Positions 29,596-37,065 of a DNA stretch of 64,000 nt are shown here, piece by piece. The translations under genes were made by a program, and so were the position numbers. Origin of the DNA: Dyadobacter sp. CY261. Its GTDB lineage: Bacteria > Bacteroidota > Bacteroidia > Cytophagales > Spirosomataceae. Below the pieces are notes generated by a model that saw only the letters and a list, made by a program, of their open reading frames with translations, did no database searches and had not been told where the DNA came from. Numbering within the stretch: the stretch's first letter is position 1; the number at the start of each line of letters is the position of its first letter. The DNA lies in NCBI RefSeq assembly GCF_021440085.1, contig NZ_JAKCPW010000002.1, positions 372,001-436,000 of the forward strand, given 5' to 3'.

Positions 29596-30465
29596 ATGAA
29601 CGAATTAAGAATTCTGGGCGTGCACCGAAACAAAAAGTTCTCGCCCAACCATATCGGGAACGACGATGCGATTTTTTCGCAGACAGCCAAAGAGCTCGAG
29701 AAACTGGGATGCAGCATTACGATCTGTTGCGAAGACGAGTTTCTGGCGATGGAAACAGTGAATTACAGCAGAATTTTCACCATGGCGCGCCAAAAGCATG
29801 TTGTCGCCAAATTACAGGAACTGGAAAGGAACGGTACGCAGGTTTTGAACTCCGCATTCGGGATCGAAAACTGCTTCCGCACGAACCTGACCAATGCATT
29901 GAACAACAATAATATCCCGGTGGCCGATAGCTACATCGTACCGACCGATTACCAGGGAGACGAGGTTTTTGATAAAATAAAAGGAAAAGGTTACTGGATC
30001 AAAAGAGGCGATTTCCACGCGATCCATAAGGAAGATGTGTCGTTTGCCGCATCGCGCGAAGAAGCTAAGGAGATTCTGCGGGAATACGCATTGCGCGAGA
30101 TCCCCGACGCGGTGATCTCACAGCATCTGATCGGTGACCTGGTAAAGTTTTATGGGGTAAGAGGAACGGACTTTTTTTTCTGGTTCTATCCATACGACAA
30201 TAATCACCATAAATACGCTGAATACCAGCAGATTAATGGTGATTCGGTATATTATCCGTTCAGTGCCGAGGGTTTGCAGAACACGGCAAATGAAGCGGCA
30301 GGTGTAGTGGGGATCGATATTTATGGGGGCGATGCCATTATCGGGAAGGATGGCGATTTTCGGATCATCGACCTCAACGATTGGCCCAGTTTCGCACCGT
30401 GCCGTGATCGGGCCGCCGGGTATATAGCCGGTCGCCTTTATGAAAGATTTTTGAACAATAATTAA
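29596..30465 (+). CDS. ATP-grasp-fold protein of unknown substrate
   Basis: The 289-residue protein has an ATP-grasp core. NGTQVLNSAFGIENC corresponds to the substrate loop, WIKRGDFHAIHKEDV to the ATP-binding lysine segment, and IIDLNDWPSFAPCRDRAAGY to the metal-binding acidic end (D-x-N). The D-L-N-D-W-P end resembles inositol polyphosphate kinases of the ITPK type as well as RimK-type ligases. It overlaps the following phosphatidyltransferase gene by one base. A kinase or ligase acting on a headgroup is inferred. Confidence 0.6.
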   Translation: MNELRILGVHRNKKFSPNHIGNDDAIFSQTAKELEKLGCSITICCEDEFLAMETVNYSRIFTMARQKHVVAKLQELERNGTQVLNSAFGIENCFRTNLTNALNNNNIPVADSYIVPTDYQGDEVFDKIKGKGYWIKRGDFHAIHKEDVSFAASREEAKEILREYALREIPDAVISQHLIGDLVKFYGVRGTDFFFWFYPYDNNHHKYAEYQQINGDSVYYPFSAEGLQNTANEAAGVVGIDIYGGDAIIGKDGDFRIIDLNDWPSFAPCRDRAAGYIAGRLYERFLNNN

Positions 30466-31421
30466 TGGAGACAACCACCACCAAGCCCGTTACAGAAGGA
30501 AAGAAGGATACCTCGGCATTCGAGAATTCCCTCAAATCGAACGATACGGAGGAACAGATCGATATCTGGTTTTACAGGCCGATCGGTTACCAGATCGCAC
30601 TATTTTGCGCGAAGGTTGGCATCCGTCCAAACCCGGTGACGATCATCAGTATCTTCTTCGGTGTGGCGGCAGGGATATTATTTTATTCCCAGGATTTGTG
30701 GATCAATGTGATCGGGATGCTTTCGCTGATGTTTGCCAACTCGCTCGACAGCGCCGACGGCCAGTTAGCGCGGATGACCAACGATAAGAGCCGCCTGGGT
30801 CGTATTCTTGATGGCGTTGCGGGTGATTTCTGGTTCATTGCCATTCACATCGCATTGTGTTTGCGGTGTATGGAAGAGGGTTGGAGCGCGTGGATATGGG
30901 TGCCGGGCGTAGTTGCAGGTATTTCACATACGATCCAGTCGGCGATGGCGGATTACTATCGCAATGTGCATTTGTTCTTTATCAAAGGCACCAATGGCAG
31001 CGAGCTCGACAACAGCCGTGATTTGCAAAAAGAATACAACGAAATGAGCTGGACGCGGCAGTTTGGCATGAAACTCGTGGCGCGGTTATACCTGAACTAT
31101 ACCAAGGAACAAGAGTTCTTCTCGCCTAAGCTGCAAAAGCTACTGTCTGTCGTAAAAGAAAAATACCGCAACGGCCTGCCTGCGAAGCTTGTTACTGATT
31201 TCCGTGCGCAGAACAAGCCATTGATGAAATATACCAATATCGTCCAGTTCAACACCCGGGTGATATTTCTGTTCATCTGGCTGTTCCTCGACCAATCGTG
31301 GATCTATTTCTTGTTTGACATATTCGTCCTCAACCCGATCCTGATCTACATGGTTGTAAAGCAGGAGCAGGTAAGCAATCATTTTTACAAGGAGATCAGT
31401 TCCGGCAAATACAATGGGTAG
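30465..31421 (+). CDS. CDP-alcohol phosphatidyltransferase family protein
   Basis: The 318-residue membrane protein has six or so hydrophobic segments. The family motif appears as DSADGQLARMTNDKSRLGR-ILD-GVAGD, near residues 94-121. The first part (D-x2-DG-x2-AR-x8-G-x3-D) is canonical, but the last Asp is shifted: where D-x3-D is expected there is D-x4-D, with Gly at the usual place. This enzyme should move a phospho-alcohol from a CDP carrier onto a lipid alcohol. In this cluster the lipid is plausibly ceramide. The extra soluble loop (about 180-230) is unusual. Confidence 0.8.
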   Translation: METTTTKPVTEGKKDTSAFENSLKSNDTEEQIDIWFYRPIGYQIALFCAKVGIRPNPVTIISIFFGVAAGILFYSQDLWINVIGMLSLMFANSLDSADGQLARMTNDKSRLGRILDGVAGDFWFIAIHIALCLRCMEEGWSAWIWVPGVVAGISHTIQSAMADYYRNVHLFFIKGTNGSELDNSRDLQKEYNEMSWTRQFGMKLVARLYLNYTKEQEFFSPKLQKLLSVVKEKYRNGLPAKLVTDFRAQNKPLMKYTNIVQFNTRVIFLFIWLFLDQSWIYFLFDIFVLNPILIYMVVKQEQVSNHFYKEISSGKYNG

Positions 31422-32460
31422 CAAGGCGTACAAAGCCCTTTTCATGGCAATCGGCATTTTCTCACTGGGCTATATGATTTATGGCACAGGGTTGCTTGTG
31501 ATTTGGGAAAACATCAACAGGACGGGCATCTGGTTCCTGCCGGTAATCGGTAGTTGGCTGGTGATCTACATCCTGAATGCCCTCGCCTTCCGCGCCATCA
31601 TCCGCGAACCGCAATTGCCCGAAACGAATATGTCGTTCTGGTCGGTGCTGCGGCTGACGATCTCGGGTTATGCGATCAATTACATTACCCCATTCGTCGC
31701 ATTGGGCGGCGAGCCATACCGGATTTTGGAGCTTAAACCGGCATTAGGCATTCAGAAAGCGACATCTTCGGTGTTGTTGTACAGCCTGATGCACATGTTT
31801 TCTCACGTGCTGTTCTGGCTGGCTTCCATTGTGTTGATCGTCGCGGTAGTCCCATTGAGTGATGTGATGTTGATCGGCTGCGGCATTTTGCTCGTTGTGG
31901 GGTTGGTTTTAGGGTATTGGTTTATTAATGTATACAAAAAAGGCTTTACCGTAAGCACATTCCGCTTGCTGGAAAAAGTGCCTTTTATCAAACACAAAGC
32001 CAGGGAATTCGCATTGAAGAATGCCGAAAACCTGTATGAAGTGGACGAGCAGATCCGTGTTCTGTATTCAGATCGCCGGGATGCATTCTATGCTTCACTG
32101 TTCTATGAATTTGTAGGAAGGGTGATTGGCTGTCTGGAAATCTATTTCACGGCCCACGCCATCGGAATGGAAATGACGCTGGCGCAATCCCTGATCGTAA
32201 GCTCCGGTTCGTCCCTTTTCGCAAACCTGATCTTCTTCTTCCCTATGCAACTCGGCACCCGCGAAGGCGGCCTGGCGCTGGCCTTAAGGAGTGTAGGCTT
32301 GCCCGCAGCGCAAGGTATTTTTATTGGAGTTGTCTTAAGGATTAGAGAGATAGTCTGGATTATAATTGGATTAGCTCTGATTAATAAAAAAACTAAAAAC
32401 AATCAAACAGCCAGCACAGAACCGGAACTGGAACCAGTTCCAATCAGAGCCAATAGCTGA
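31414..32460 (+). CDS. Flippase-like/LPG-synthase-TM family integral membrane protein
   Basis: The 348-residue protein has about eight transmembrane segments and the family hallmark NYITPFVALGGEPYRI at about 90-105. A second family block is SSLFANLIFFFPMQLGTREGG. Such proteins resemble the transmembrane part of lysyl-phosphatidylglycerol synthase and several are linked to lipid export or flipping. It overlaps the preceding gene by eight bases. It could move the finished sphingolipid across the inner membrane (inference). Confidence 0.8.
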   Translation: MGSKAYKALFMAIGIFSLGYMIYGTGLLVIWENINRTGIWFLPVIGSWLVIYILNALAFRAIIREPQLPETNMSFWSVLRLTISGYAINYITPFVALGGEPYRILELKPALGIQKATSSVLLYSLMHMFSHVLFWLASIVLIVAVVPLSDVMLIGCGILLVVGLVLGYWFINVYKKGFTVSTFRLLEKVPFIKHKAREFALKNAENLYEVDEQIRVLYSDRRDAFYASLFYEFVGRVIGCLEIYFTAHAIGMEMTLAQSLIVSSGSSLFANLIFFFPMQLGTREGGLALALRSVGLPAAQGIFIGVVLRIREIVWIIIGLALINKKTKNNQTASTEPELEPVPIRANS

Positions 32461-32518
32461 TGATATAATGAAGCCAGCGGATGAAGGTTTCAAGTAAATA
32501 ATCAATATAAATTTAATA

Positions 32519-32540
32519 TCCAGGGATTTCAATCCCTGGA
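32519..32540 (+). repeat. Perfect 10-bp hairpin just before the HAD gene
   Basis: TCCAGGGATT-tc-AATCCCTGGA ends 8 bases before the ATG at 32549 and would cover the ribosome-binding region. No T run follows on the plus strand. Translational control or an RNA-processing site is possible. Confidence 0.55.
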
Positions 32541-32548
32541 AACTCAAA

Positions 32549-33256
32549 ATGATAAAGGGAATATTATTTGATTATGGGGGTACAATTGATACAAATGGCT
32601 TGCATTGGGCCAATGTGTTGTGGGATGCCTATCAGCATAATCAGGTAAGGGTTGATAAAGAGTCATTTGCGAGTGCATACAAGTTTGGCGAGAGGGCATT
32701 GGCCATCCATCCGATCATCCTGCCGCATCATGTGTTTTATGATGTGCTGTATCTCAAAGTAGAACAGCAGTTTGGCTATTTGAAAGAAAACGGATACGAG
32801 TTGGACGGCCAGGCCATCGAGGCCATCGCCCGCGCATGCGACCGCATCGCACGCACTAGTGTTGAAAAAGCCGCACCCGTACTCGAAGTATTGGCGCAAA
32901 ACTATCCTCTCGTAATGGTATCCAACTTTTACGGGAACCTGAACAGTGTCTTAAAGGAATTTGGTATTGCGCATTATTTTCAGGCTGTCGTGGAATCGGC
33001 AGTGGTCGGCGTCCGGAAACCCGACCCCGCAATATGGCAGCTGGGCGTGGAAGCGCAGGGTTTTCTTCCCAATGAATGCGTGGCAGTAGGTGATTCTTAT
33101 TCTAAAGACATTCTGCCAGCAAAGGCAACAGGCGCGAAGGCGATCTGGCTGAATGTGCAGGGATTTGAAGAAGCTAACGAAAAGCAGGTATCGGTTGCCG
33201 ATGCCGAGATTACAGATTTTGCCCAGGTGGCTGACACCATTAAGAGCCTGGGTTAG
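32549..33256 (+). CDS. HAD-superfamily hydrolase
   Basis: The 235-residue protein has the HAD nucleophile motif FDYGGTID, the SNFYGN Thr/Ser motif, the lysine in GVRKPDPA and the metal motif GDSYSKDI. In motif I the usual second Asp is replaced by Gly (D-Y-G-G-T), as in some HAD phosphatases and haloacid-type enzymes. In this cluster a phosphatase step on a phospho-headgroup or on a phosphoinositol lipid is a plausible role. Confidence 0.75.
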   Translation: MIKGILFDYGGTIDTNGLHWANVLWDAYQHNQVRVDKESFASAYKFGERALAIHPIILPHHVFYDVLYLKVEQQFGYLKENGYELDGQAIEAIARACDRIARTSVEKAAPVLEVLAQNYPLVMVSNFYGNLNSVLKEFGIAHYFQAVVESAVVGVRKPDPAIWQLGVEAQGFLPNECVAVGDSYSKDILPAKATGAKAIWLNVQGFEEANEKQVSVADAEITDFAQVADTIKSLG

Positions 33257-33309
33257 TTATCACGTATAACTCGGCCTTTAAAGGTTGGGTTAGGAAAATA
33301 AAGAGTATC

Positions 33310-34218
33310 ATGTACGACATTTGTACCATCGGGCACATTACCTTGGATAAGGTGGTTACTGCCCAGTCTGTCAAGTATATGCCCGGCGGCACTTCGTTCT
33401 ATTTCTCGAAGGCGCTGCGGCAGTTCGACGTGCGCTACATGCTTGTGACTGCATTGGCTGAGAAAGAAGGCCATATCGTTGCGGCCTTGCGCGGGGAGAA
33501 CATCGAAGTTTTCTCACAAAACAGCCCCTACACAGTTTATTTCGAAAACATTTACAGCGCCAACCAGGATTACCGCGAGCAGAATGTGCTGCATAAGGCC
33601 GCCCCGTTCACCGTTTCGCAAATGCCTGCCATCGAAGCAAAATACTTCCATTTGGGACCATTGCTTTCGGACGACATTACTGTGGACCTGATCAAAATGC
33701 TGGCTGCTAAAGGCAAGGTTTCGCTCGACATTCAGGGCTACCTGCGCTATGTGAAGGACCAGAAGGTTTTCTATAAAGATTGGGAAGACAAGAAGGAAGC
33801 ATTGCCTTATATCGACATCCTTAAAGCCAACGAGTTCGAAATGGAGGTGGTAACAGGAACAAGTGACGTCATTGAAGGCGCGAAATATCTCGCCAATCTG
33901 GGGGTAAAAGAAGTCATCATCACTCTCGGCAGCAAAGGGTCGCTGGTGTATAAAGACGACCATTTTTACCAGATCCCGGCCTACAAACCGACCGCCGTCG
34001 TGGACGCAACCGGCTGTGGCGATACTTACATGGCTGGTTACCTGAGCCAGCGCGTGAAAGGTGAGGGCATACAGGAATCAGGAGAGTTCGGGGCAGCGAT
34101 GGCTACCTTGAAAATTCAGTCGTCTGGGCCGTTCTCCGGAAATGCGGAAAACGTGCAGGAAGTGTTGCAGTACGGCGAATGCGACCGTGAAGTAATTGCA
34201 CAAGCCATTTTATTGTAG
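33310..34218 (+). CDS. PfkB-family kinase (possibly a polyol or inositol kinase)
   Basis: The 302-residue ribokinase-fold protein has the N-terminal GG motif (YMPGGTSFYFSKALRQF) and the C-terminal DATGCGDTYMAGYL with the catalytic Asp near residue 238. It would make a phospho-sugar or phospho-polyol. A PfkB kinase upstream of a nucleotidyltransferase and a CDP-alcohol transferase matches the logic of CDP-polyol pathways such as that for di-myo-inositol phosphate, so inositol kinase is a reasonable guess; it is not shown by the sequence. Confidence 0.75.
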   Translation: MYDICTIGHITLDKVVTAQSVKYMPGGTSFYFSKALRQFDVRYMLVTALAEKEGHIVAALRGENIEVFSQNSPYTVYFENIYSANQDYREQNVLHKAAPFTVSQMPAIEAKYFHLGPLLSDDITVDLIKMLAAKGKVSLDIQGYLRYVKDQKVFYKDWEDKKEALPYIDILKANEFEMEVVTGTSDVIEGAKYLANLGVKEVIITLGSKGSLVYKDDHFYQIPAYKPTAVVDATGCGDTYMAGYLSQRVKGEGIQESGEFGAAMATLKIQSSGPFSGNAENVQEVLQYGECDREVIAQAILL

Positions 34219-34239
34219 TACCAGTAGTTCAGAAAAGTC

Positions 34240-34809
34240 ATGAAATTCATACTCAGCATCCTGATGGCGTTCGGCCTGACGCTTGTTTCGTATGCAGCAG
34301 GGTTATCCGATAAAAAGACCGGCACGGCAGCCGCGGAACCGGACGATTTTCCAGTCCCCAACGACGTCCCCGGGTTACTTTTTTACATTCAGCGTGATCC
34401 GAATACGAATACAATCTGTTATCAGCTTAATGTCGATAAACAAGGAAGAATCAGTGAAAAAAATCCCGTCAATACGTTCTGGATCAGGTATCCGGAAGGC
34501 GGGATGAGGAAAGACCTCAACTATTTGCAGCGTAAATTTGCCTACGGTATCAATTCGAAAGCGATCGGCAATGCTGTCTATGAACTGCGGTCAGTAGCGT
34601 ATTCAAAATTGCCGCTTTACCTGAAAAGGGACAAGCGCAATGAATACCATGTCTATACAAGCATCGATAAGAAGGAATGCATACTCAGCAGGGTATTTAT
34701 CCGGATCGACGGTGGGACGTTCTGGTCGCCCAATGTGCTCTATATCGAGCTGAAAGGCACCGAAATTGCCACCGGGAAAACTATTATTCAGCGCATTAAA
34801 CCATCCTGA
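34240..34809 (+). CDS. DUF4833 secreted protein
   Basis: The 189-residue protein has a signal peptide (MKFILSILMAFGLTLVSYA) and the DUF4833 core, including PVNTFWIRYPEGG and LNYLQRKFAYG. Its function is unknown. It sits between the PfkB kinase and the fatty acid hydroxylase; members of this family are often near lipid genes (my recollection, not checked). The stop codon is two bases before the hydroxylase ATG region. Confidence 0.75.
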   Translation: MKFILSILMAFGLTLVSYAAGLSDKKTGTAAAEPDDFPVPNDVPGLLFYIQRDPNTNTICYQLNVDKQGRISEKNPVNTFWIRYPEGGMRKDLNYLQRKFAYGINSKAIGNAVYELRSVAYSKLPLYLKRDKRNEYHVYTSIDKKECILSRVFIRIDGGTFWSPNVLYIELKGTEIATGKTIIQRIKPS

Positions 34810-34810
34810 C

Positions 34811-35449
34811 ATGCCTAAAAATTATGTCTCCAATTCCACGGATTCCTCAAGGATGTTTAAAAGCAACTTTCTTGAGGCGTTCTCGAAGGTGCATTACAGC
34901 GTGCCACTCTTCATTTTTATACCGGTAATACTGTACTTCTCGTGGAAGGCACTCGGGCCTGGTGAAATGGCCTGGTATACTTTTGTAGGAGTATTATTCG
35001 GGGGGCTGTTCTTCTGGACATTCACCGAATACTTTATGCACCGGTTTGTGTTTCATTTTACACCCCACGGAAGGTTTATGGAGCGTATCCATTTTGTCTT
35101 CCACGGGGTGCATCATGACTACCCGAATGACGCCAAAAGGCTGGTAATGCCACCATCGGTGAGCATCCCGCTGGCGACGGGCTTCTACTTTTTGTTCACC
35201 GTTTTTTTGAGTGAATATTATGCAGCGGCCTTTTATTCGGGTTTTATGGCGGGGTATCTTTTTTATGATATGAGCCATTACGCGTTGCATCATGCCAATT
35301 TCAAGTCCGCGTTCTGGAAGAAATTAAAACGGCATCACATGCAACATCATTATTCAGATGCAAGTAAAGGTTACGGTGTAAGTTCAGATATTTGGGACAG
35401 AGTTTTCGATTCAAACGCAAATCGGCCCCAAAAATCTAACTCAATCTAA
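34811..35449 (+). CDS. FA2H/Scs7-type sphingolipid fatty acid hydroxylase
   Basis: The 212-residue di-iron membrane protein has the histidine boxes HRFVFH (77-82), HGVHH (98-102), HYALHH and HHMQHHY. The block FHGVHHDYPNDAKRLVMPP closely matches the yeast Scs7/human FA2H pattern of sphingolipid N-acyl-chain 2-hydroxylases rather than sterol desaturases. It is therefore expected to 2-hydroxylate the amide-linked acyl chain of ceramide. I placed the start at the ATG at 34811; an earlier frame extension has no support. It is strong independent evidence that the cluster makes sphingolipid. Confidence 0.88.
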   Translation: MPKNYVSNSTDSSRMFKSNFLEAFSKVHYSVPLFIFIPVILYFSWKALGPGEMAWYTFVGVLFGGLFFWTFTEYFMHRFVFHFTPHGRFMERIHFVFHGVHHDYPNDAKRLVMPPSVSIPLATGFYFLFTVFLSEYYAAAFYSGFMAGYLFYDMSHYALHHANFKSAFWKKLKRHHMQHHYSDASKGYGVSSDIWDRVFDSNANRPQKSNSI

Positions 35450-35464
35450 CTGTAACCTTAACTT

Positions 35465-36214
35465 ATGAAGAACCTTGGAAGTGAGAATTTGGACCAGGTC
35501 TTCAGAGATGAAATCACAAAAGTTTCGGACTTCAAGTTTGGGACAAATGTGGTCAGTGTCTTTGACGACATGGTCAGCAGGTCTGTACCATATTACAACG
35601 AAATGCAGCGTATGCTCGCCGAGATCGCTGCCGACCATGTGAAGGAAGGAGGATTCGTGTACGACCTGGGGTGTTCAACCGGAACCACAATGATAGGTCT
35701 GGACCAGCTCATTCCGTCGGATATCCGGTTTATCGGAATCGACGAGTCACCCGAAATGCTCGCCAAATGTGATTTAAAGTTGAAAGAGGAGGGTTTCGTA
35801 AGGCCGTACGACCTCGTTCCCGGTGATTTGCACCAGCAGCTTCCGATTTCCAACGGTTCCGTAGTGATCCTTTGCCTTACGCTGCAATTCGTGAGGCCAT
35901 TGTACCGCGAAAGGCTTCTGAAAAATATCTATGACGGATTGAACCCCGGCGGCGTGTTGCTGCTGGTAGAGAAAGTGCTGGCGGAAAGCAGCATCTTCAA
36001 TCGTGATTTTATCAAATACTATTACAACTATAAGCGGCGCAACCATTACAGTGAGCTTGAAATATCCCAGAAACGGGAAGCGCTCGAAAATGTGCTGATC
36101 CCTTACAAGTTGTCTGAAAACATGCTTCTGCTGAAAGAGGTCGGTTTCGCCGACTGCGAAATTTTCTTCAAGTGGTACAATTTTTCAGGGTTGATAGCTC
36201 ATAAAAAATCATGA
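35465..36214 (+). CDS. cmoA: CmoA-like carboxy-S-adenosylmethionine synthase
   Basis: CmoA converts SAM and prephenate to carboxy-SAM. The 249-residue protein matches CmoA along its length: YDLGCSTGTTMIGLDQLIP (SAM loop), GIDESPEMLAKC, LCLTLQFVRP, IYDGLNPGGVLLLVEKVL, HYSELEISQKREALENVL with the Arg that holds the extra carboxylate, and FFKWYNFSGLIAHK at the end. No CmoB (tRNA cmo5U34 synthase) is in view; instead the next gene, overlapping by four bases, is a membrane methyltransferase. The carboxy-SAM may therefore serve lipid modification (inference). Confidence 0.82.
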   Translation: MKNLGSENLDQVFRDEITKVSDFKFGTNVVSVFDDMVSRSVPYYNEMQRMLAEIAADHVKEGGFVYDLGCSTGTTMIGLDQLIPSDIRFIGIDESPEMLAKCDLKLKEEGFVRPYDLVPGDLHQQLPISNGSVVILCLTLQFVRPLYRERLLKNIYDGLNPGGVLLLVEKVLAESSIFNRDFIKYYYNYKRRNHYSELEISQKREALENVLIPYKLSENMLLLKEVGFADCEIFFKWYNFSGLIAHKKS

Positions 36215-36939
36215 TCGCGATTGGTAACTTCTTTTTCAAGTACAGGAATAACCTGTTTATCATCCTGTACCTGCTGCTGTTTTTGCCATCGCCGAAGCTT
36301 TTTTCGCCGCAACAGTTCGGACCGAACTATTACCTGTACCCGGTGATACTGGGTCTGCTAATCACCTTTTCGGGAGAGATCATCCGGGGCATTACCATCG
36401 GCCTTGCTTACATTATCCGGGGTGGTCGCGACAAAAAAGTGTATGCCGAAACGCTGGTGACGGAAGGCATTTTCCGGCATTGCCGTAACCCGTTGTATGT
36501 AGGCAATATTTTGATGCTGCTCGGGGTAGGCGTGGTGGCCAATTCGCTGATCTATGTCGGAATCGTAATGCCTTTGTTTTTGTTTATATATCAGGCCATT
36601 GTATTGGCCGAAGAGAATTTTTTAAGAAACAAGTTTGGCGCTCAGTTCGATGCGTATTGTGGCAGGGTTAGCCGCTGGCTGATTAGTCCGAGCGGGATCT
36701 TGGAGACCCTGAAAGGTATGCGTTTCAACTATAAGCGTTGGCTTTTAAAAGAATATAACACTTTGCTGGTGTGGCTGATAGGTATTGTAGCCATACTTAT
36801 TTTCAAATACCCGGAAATCGTGCCGGAACCTGATAACCGCATTACCACTTTCGCGGTGATCGTACTGGGACTTGGCATGTGCTACGCTTATGTACGGTAT
36901 TTGAAGAAATCCGGCAAGATGACCGACAGCATGGCTTGA
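36211..36939 (+). CDS. ICMT/PEMT-type integral-membrane methyltransferase
   Basis: The 242-residue protein has five or more hydrophobic segments. The cofactor motif is LVTEGIFRHCRNPLYVGNIL (R-H-x-R-N-P-x-Y-x-G), followed by AEENFLRNKFGAQFDAYCGR (E-E and the F-x2-Y-x3-V-x-R-W pattern). These are the marks of the isoprenylcysteine carboxyl methyltransferase and phospholipid N-methyltransferase superfamily. It overlaps the CmoA-like gene (ATGA), so it probably uses the product of that enzyme or plain SAM on a lipid headgroup. Confidence 0.82.
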   Translation: MIAIGNFFFKYRNNLFIILYLLLFLPSPKLFSPQQFGPNYYLYPVILGLLITFSGEIIRGITIGLAYIIRGGRDKKVYAETLVTEGIFRHCRNPLYVGNILMLLGVGVVANSLIYVGIVMPLFLFIYQAIVLAEENFLRNKFGAQFDAYCGRVSRWLISPSGILETLKGMRFNYKRWLLKEYNTLLVWLIGIVAILIFKYPEIVPEPDNRITTFAVIVLGLGMCYAYVRYLKKSGKMTDSMA

Positions 36940-36947
36940 CAGGCTTT

Positions 36948-36978
36948 GGTAGGCAGTTTTGAGGACAAACTGCCTACC
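36948..36978 (+). terminator. Perfect 12-bp hairpin at the end of the methyltransferase gene
   Basis: GGTAGGCAGTTT and AAACTGCCTACC flank a 7-nt loop, 9 bases after the methyltransferase stop. No T run follows, so it may be a factor-assisted terminator or an mRNA stabiliser. It marks the likely 3' end of the sphingolipid cluster. Confidence 0.55.
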
Positions 36979-37065
36979 AGCCATCCCGTTTGGCATACTA
37001 TTGGTTACAACCTCCTGGACCGCCCTAAGAATCACATATTTGTTAACCCCCTAATAAAAAGCACC

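Noticed and set aside
36946..37065. 40-codon N-terminal extension of the NDH-2-like protein
   Set aside because: It is translated from the hairpin at 36948-36978; the ATG at 37066 directly precedes the FAD motif.
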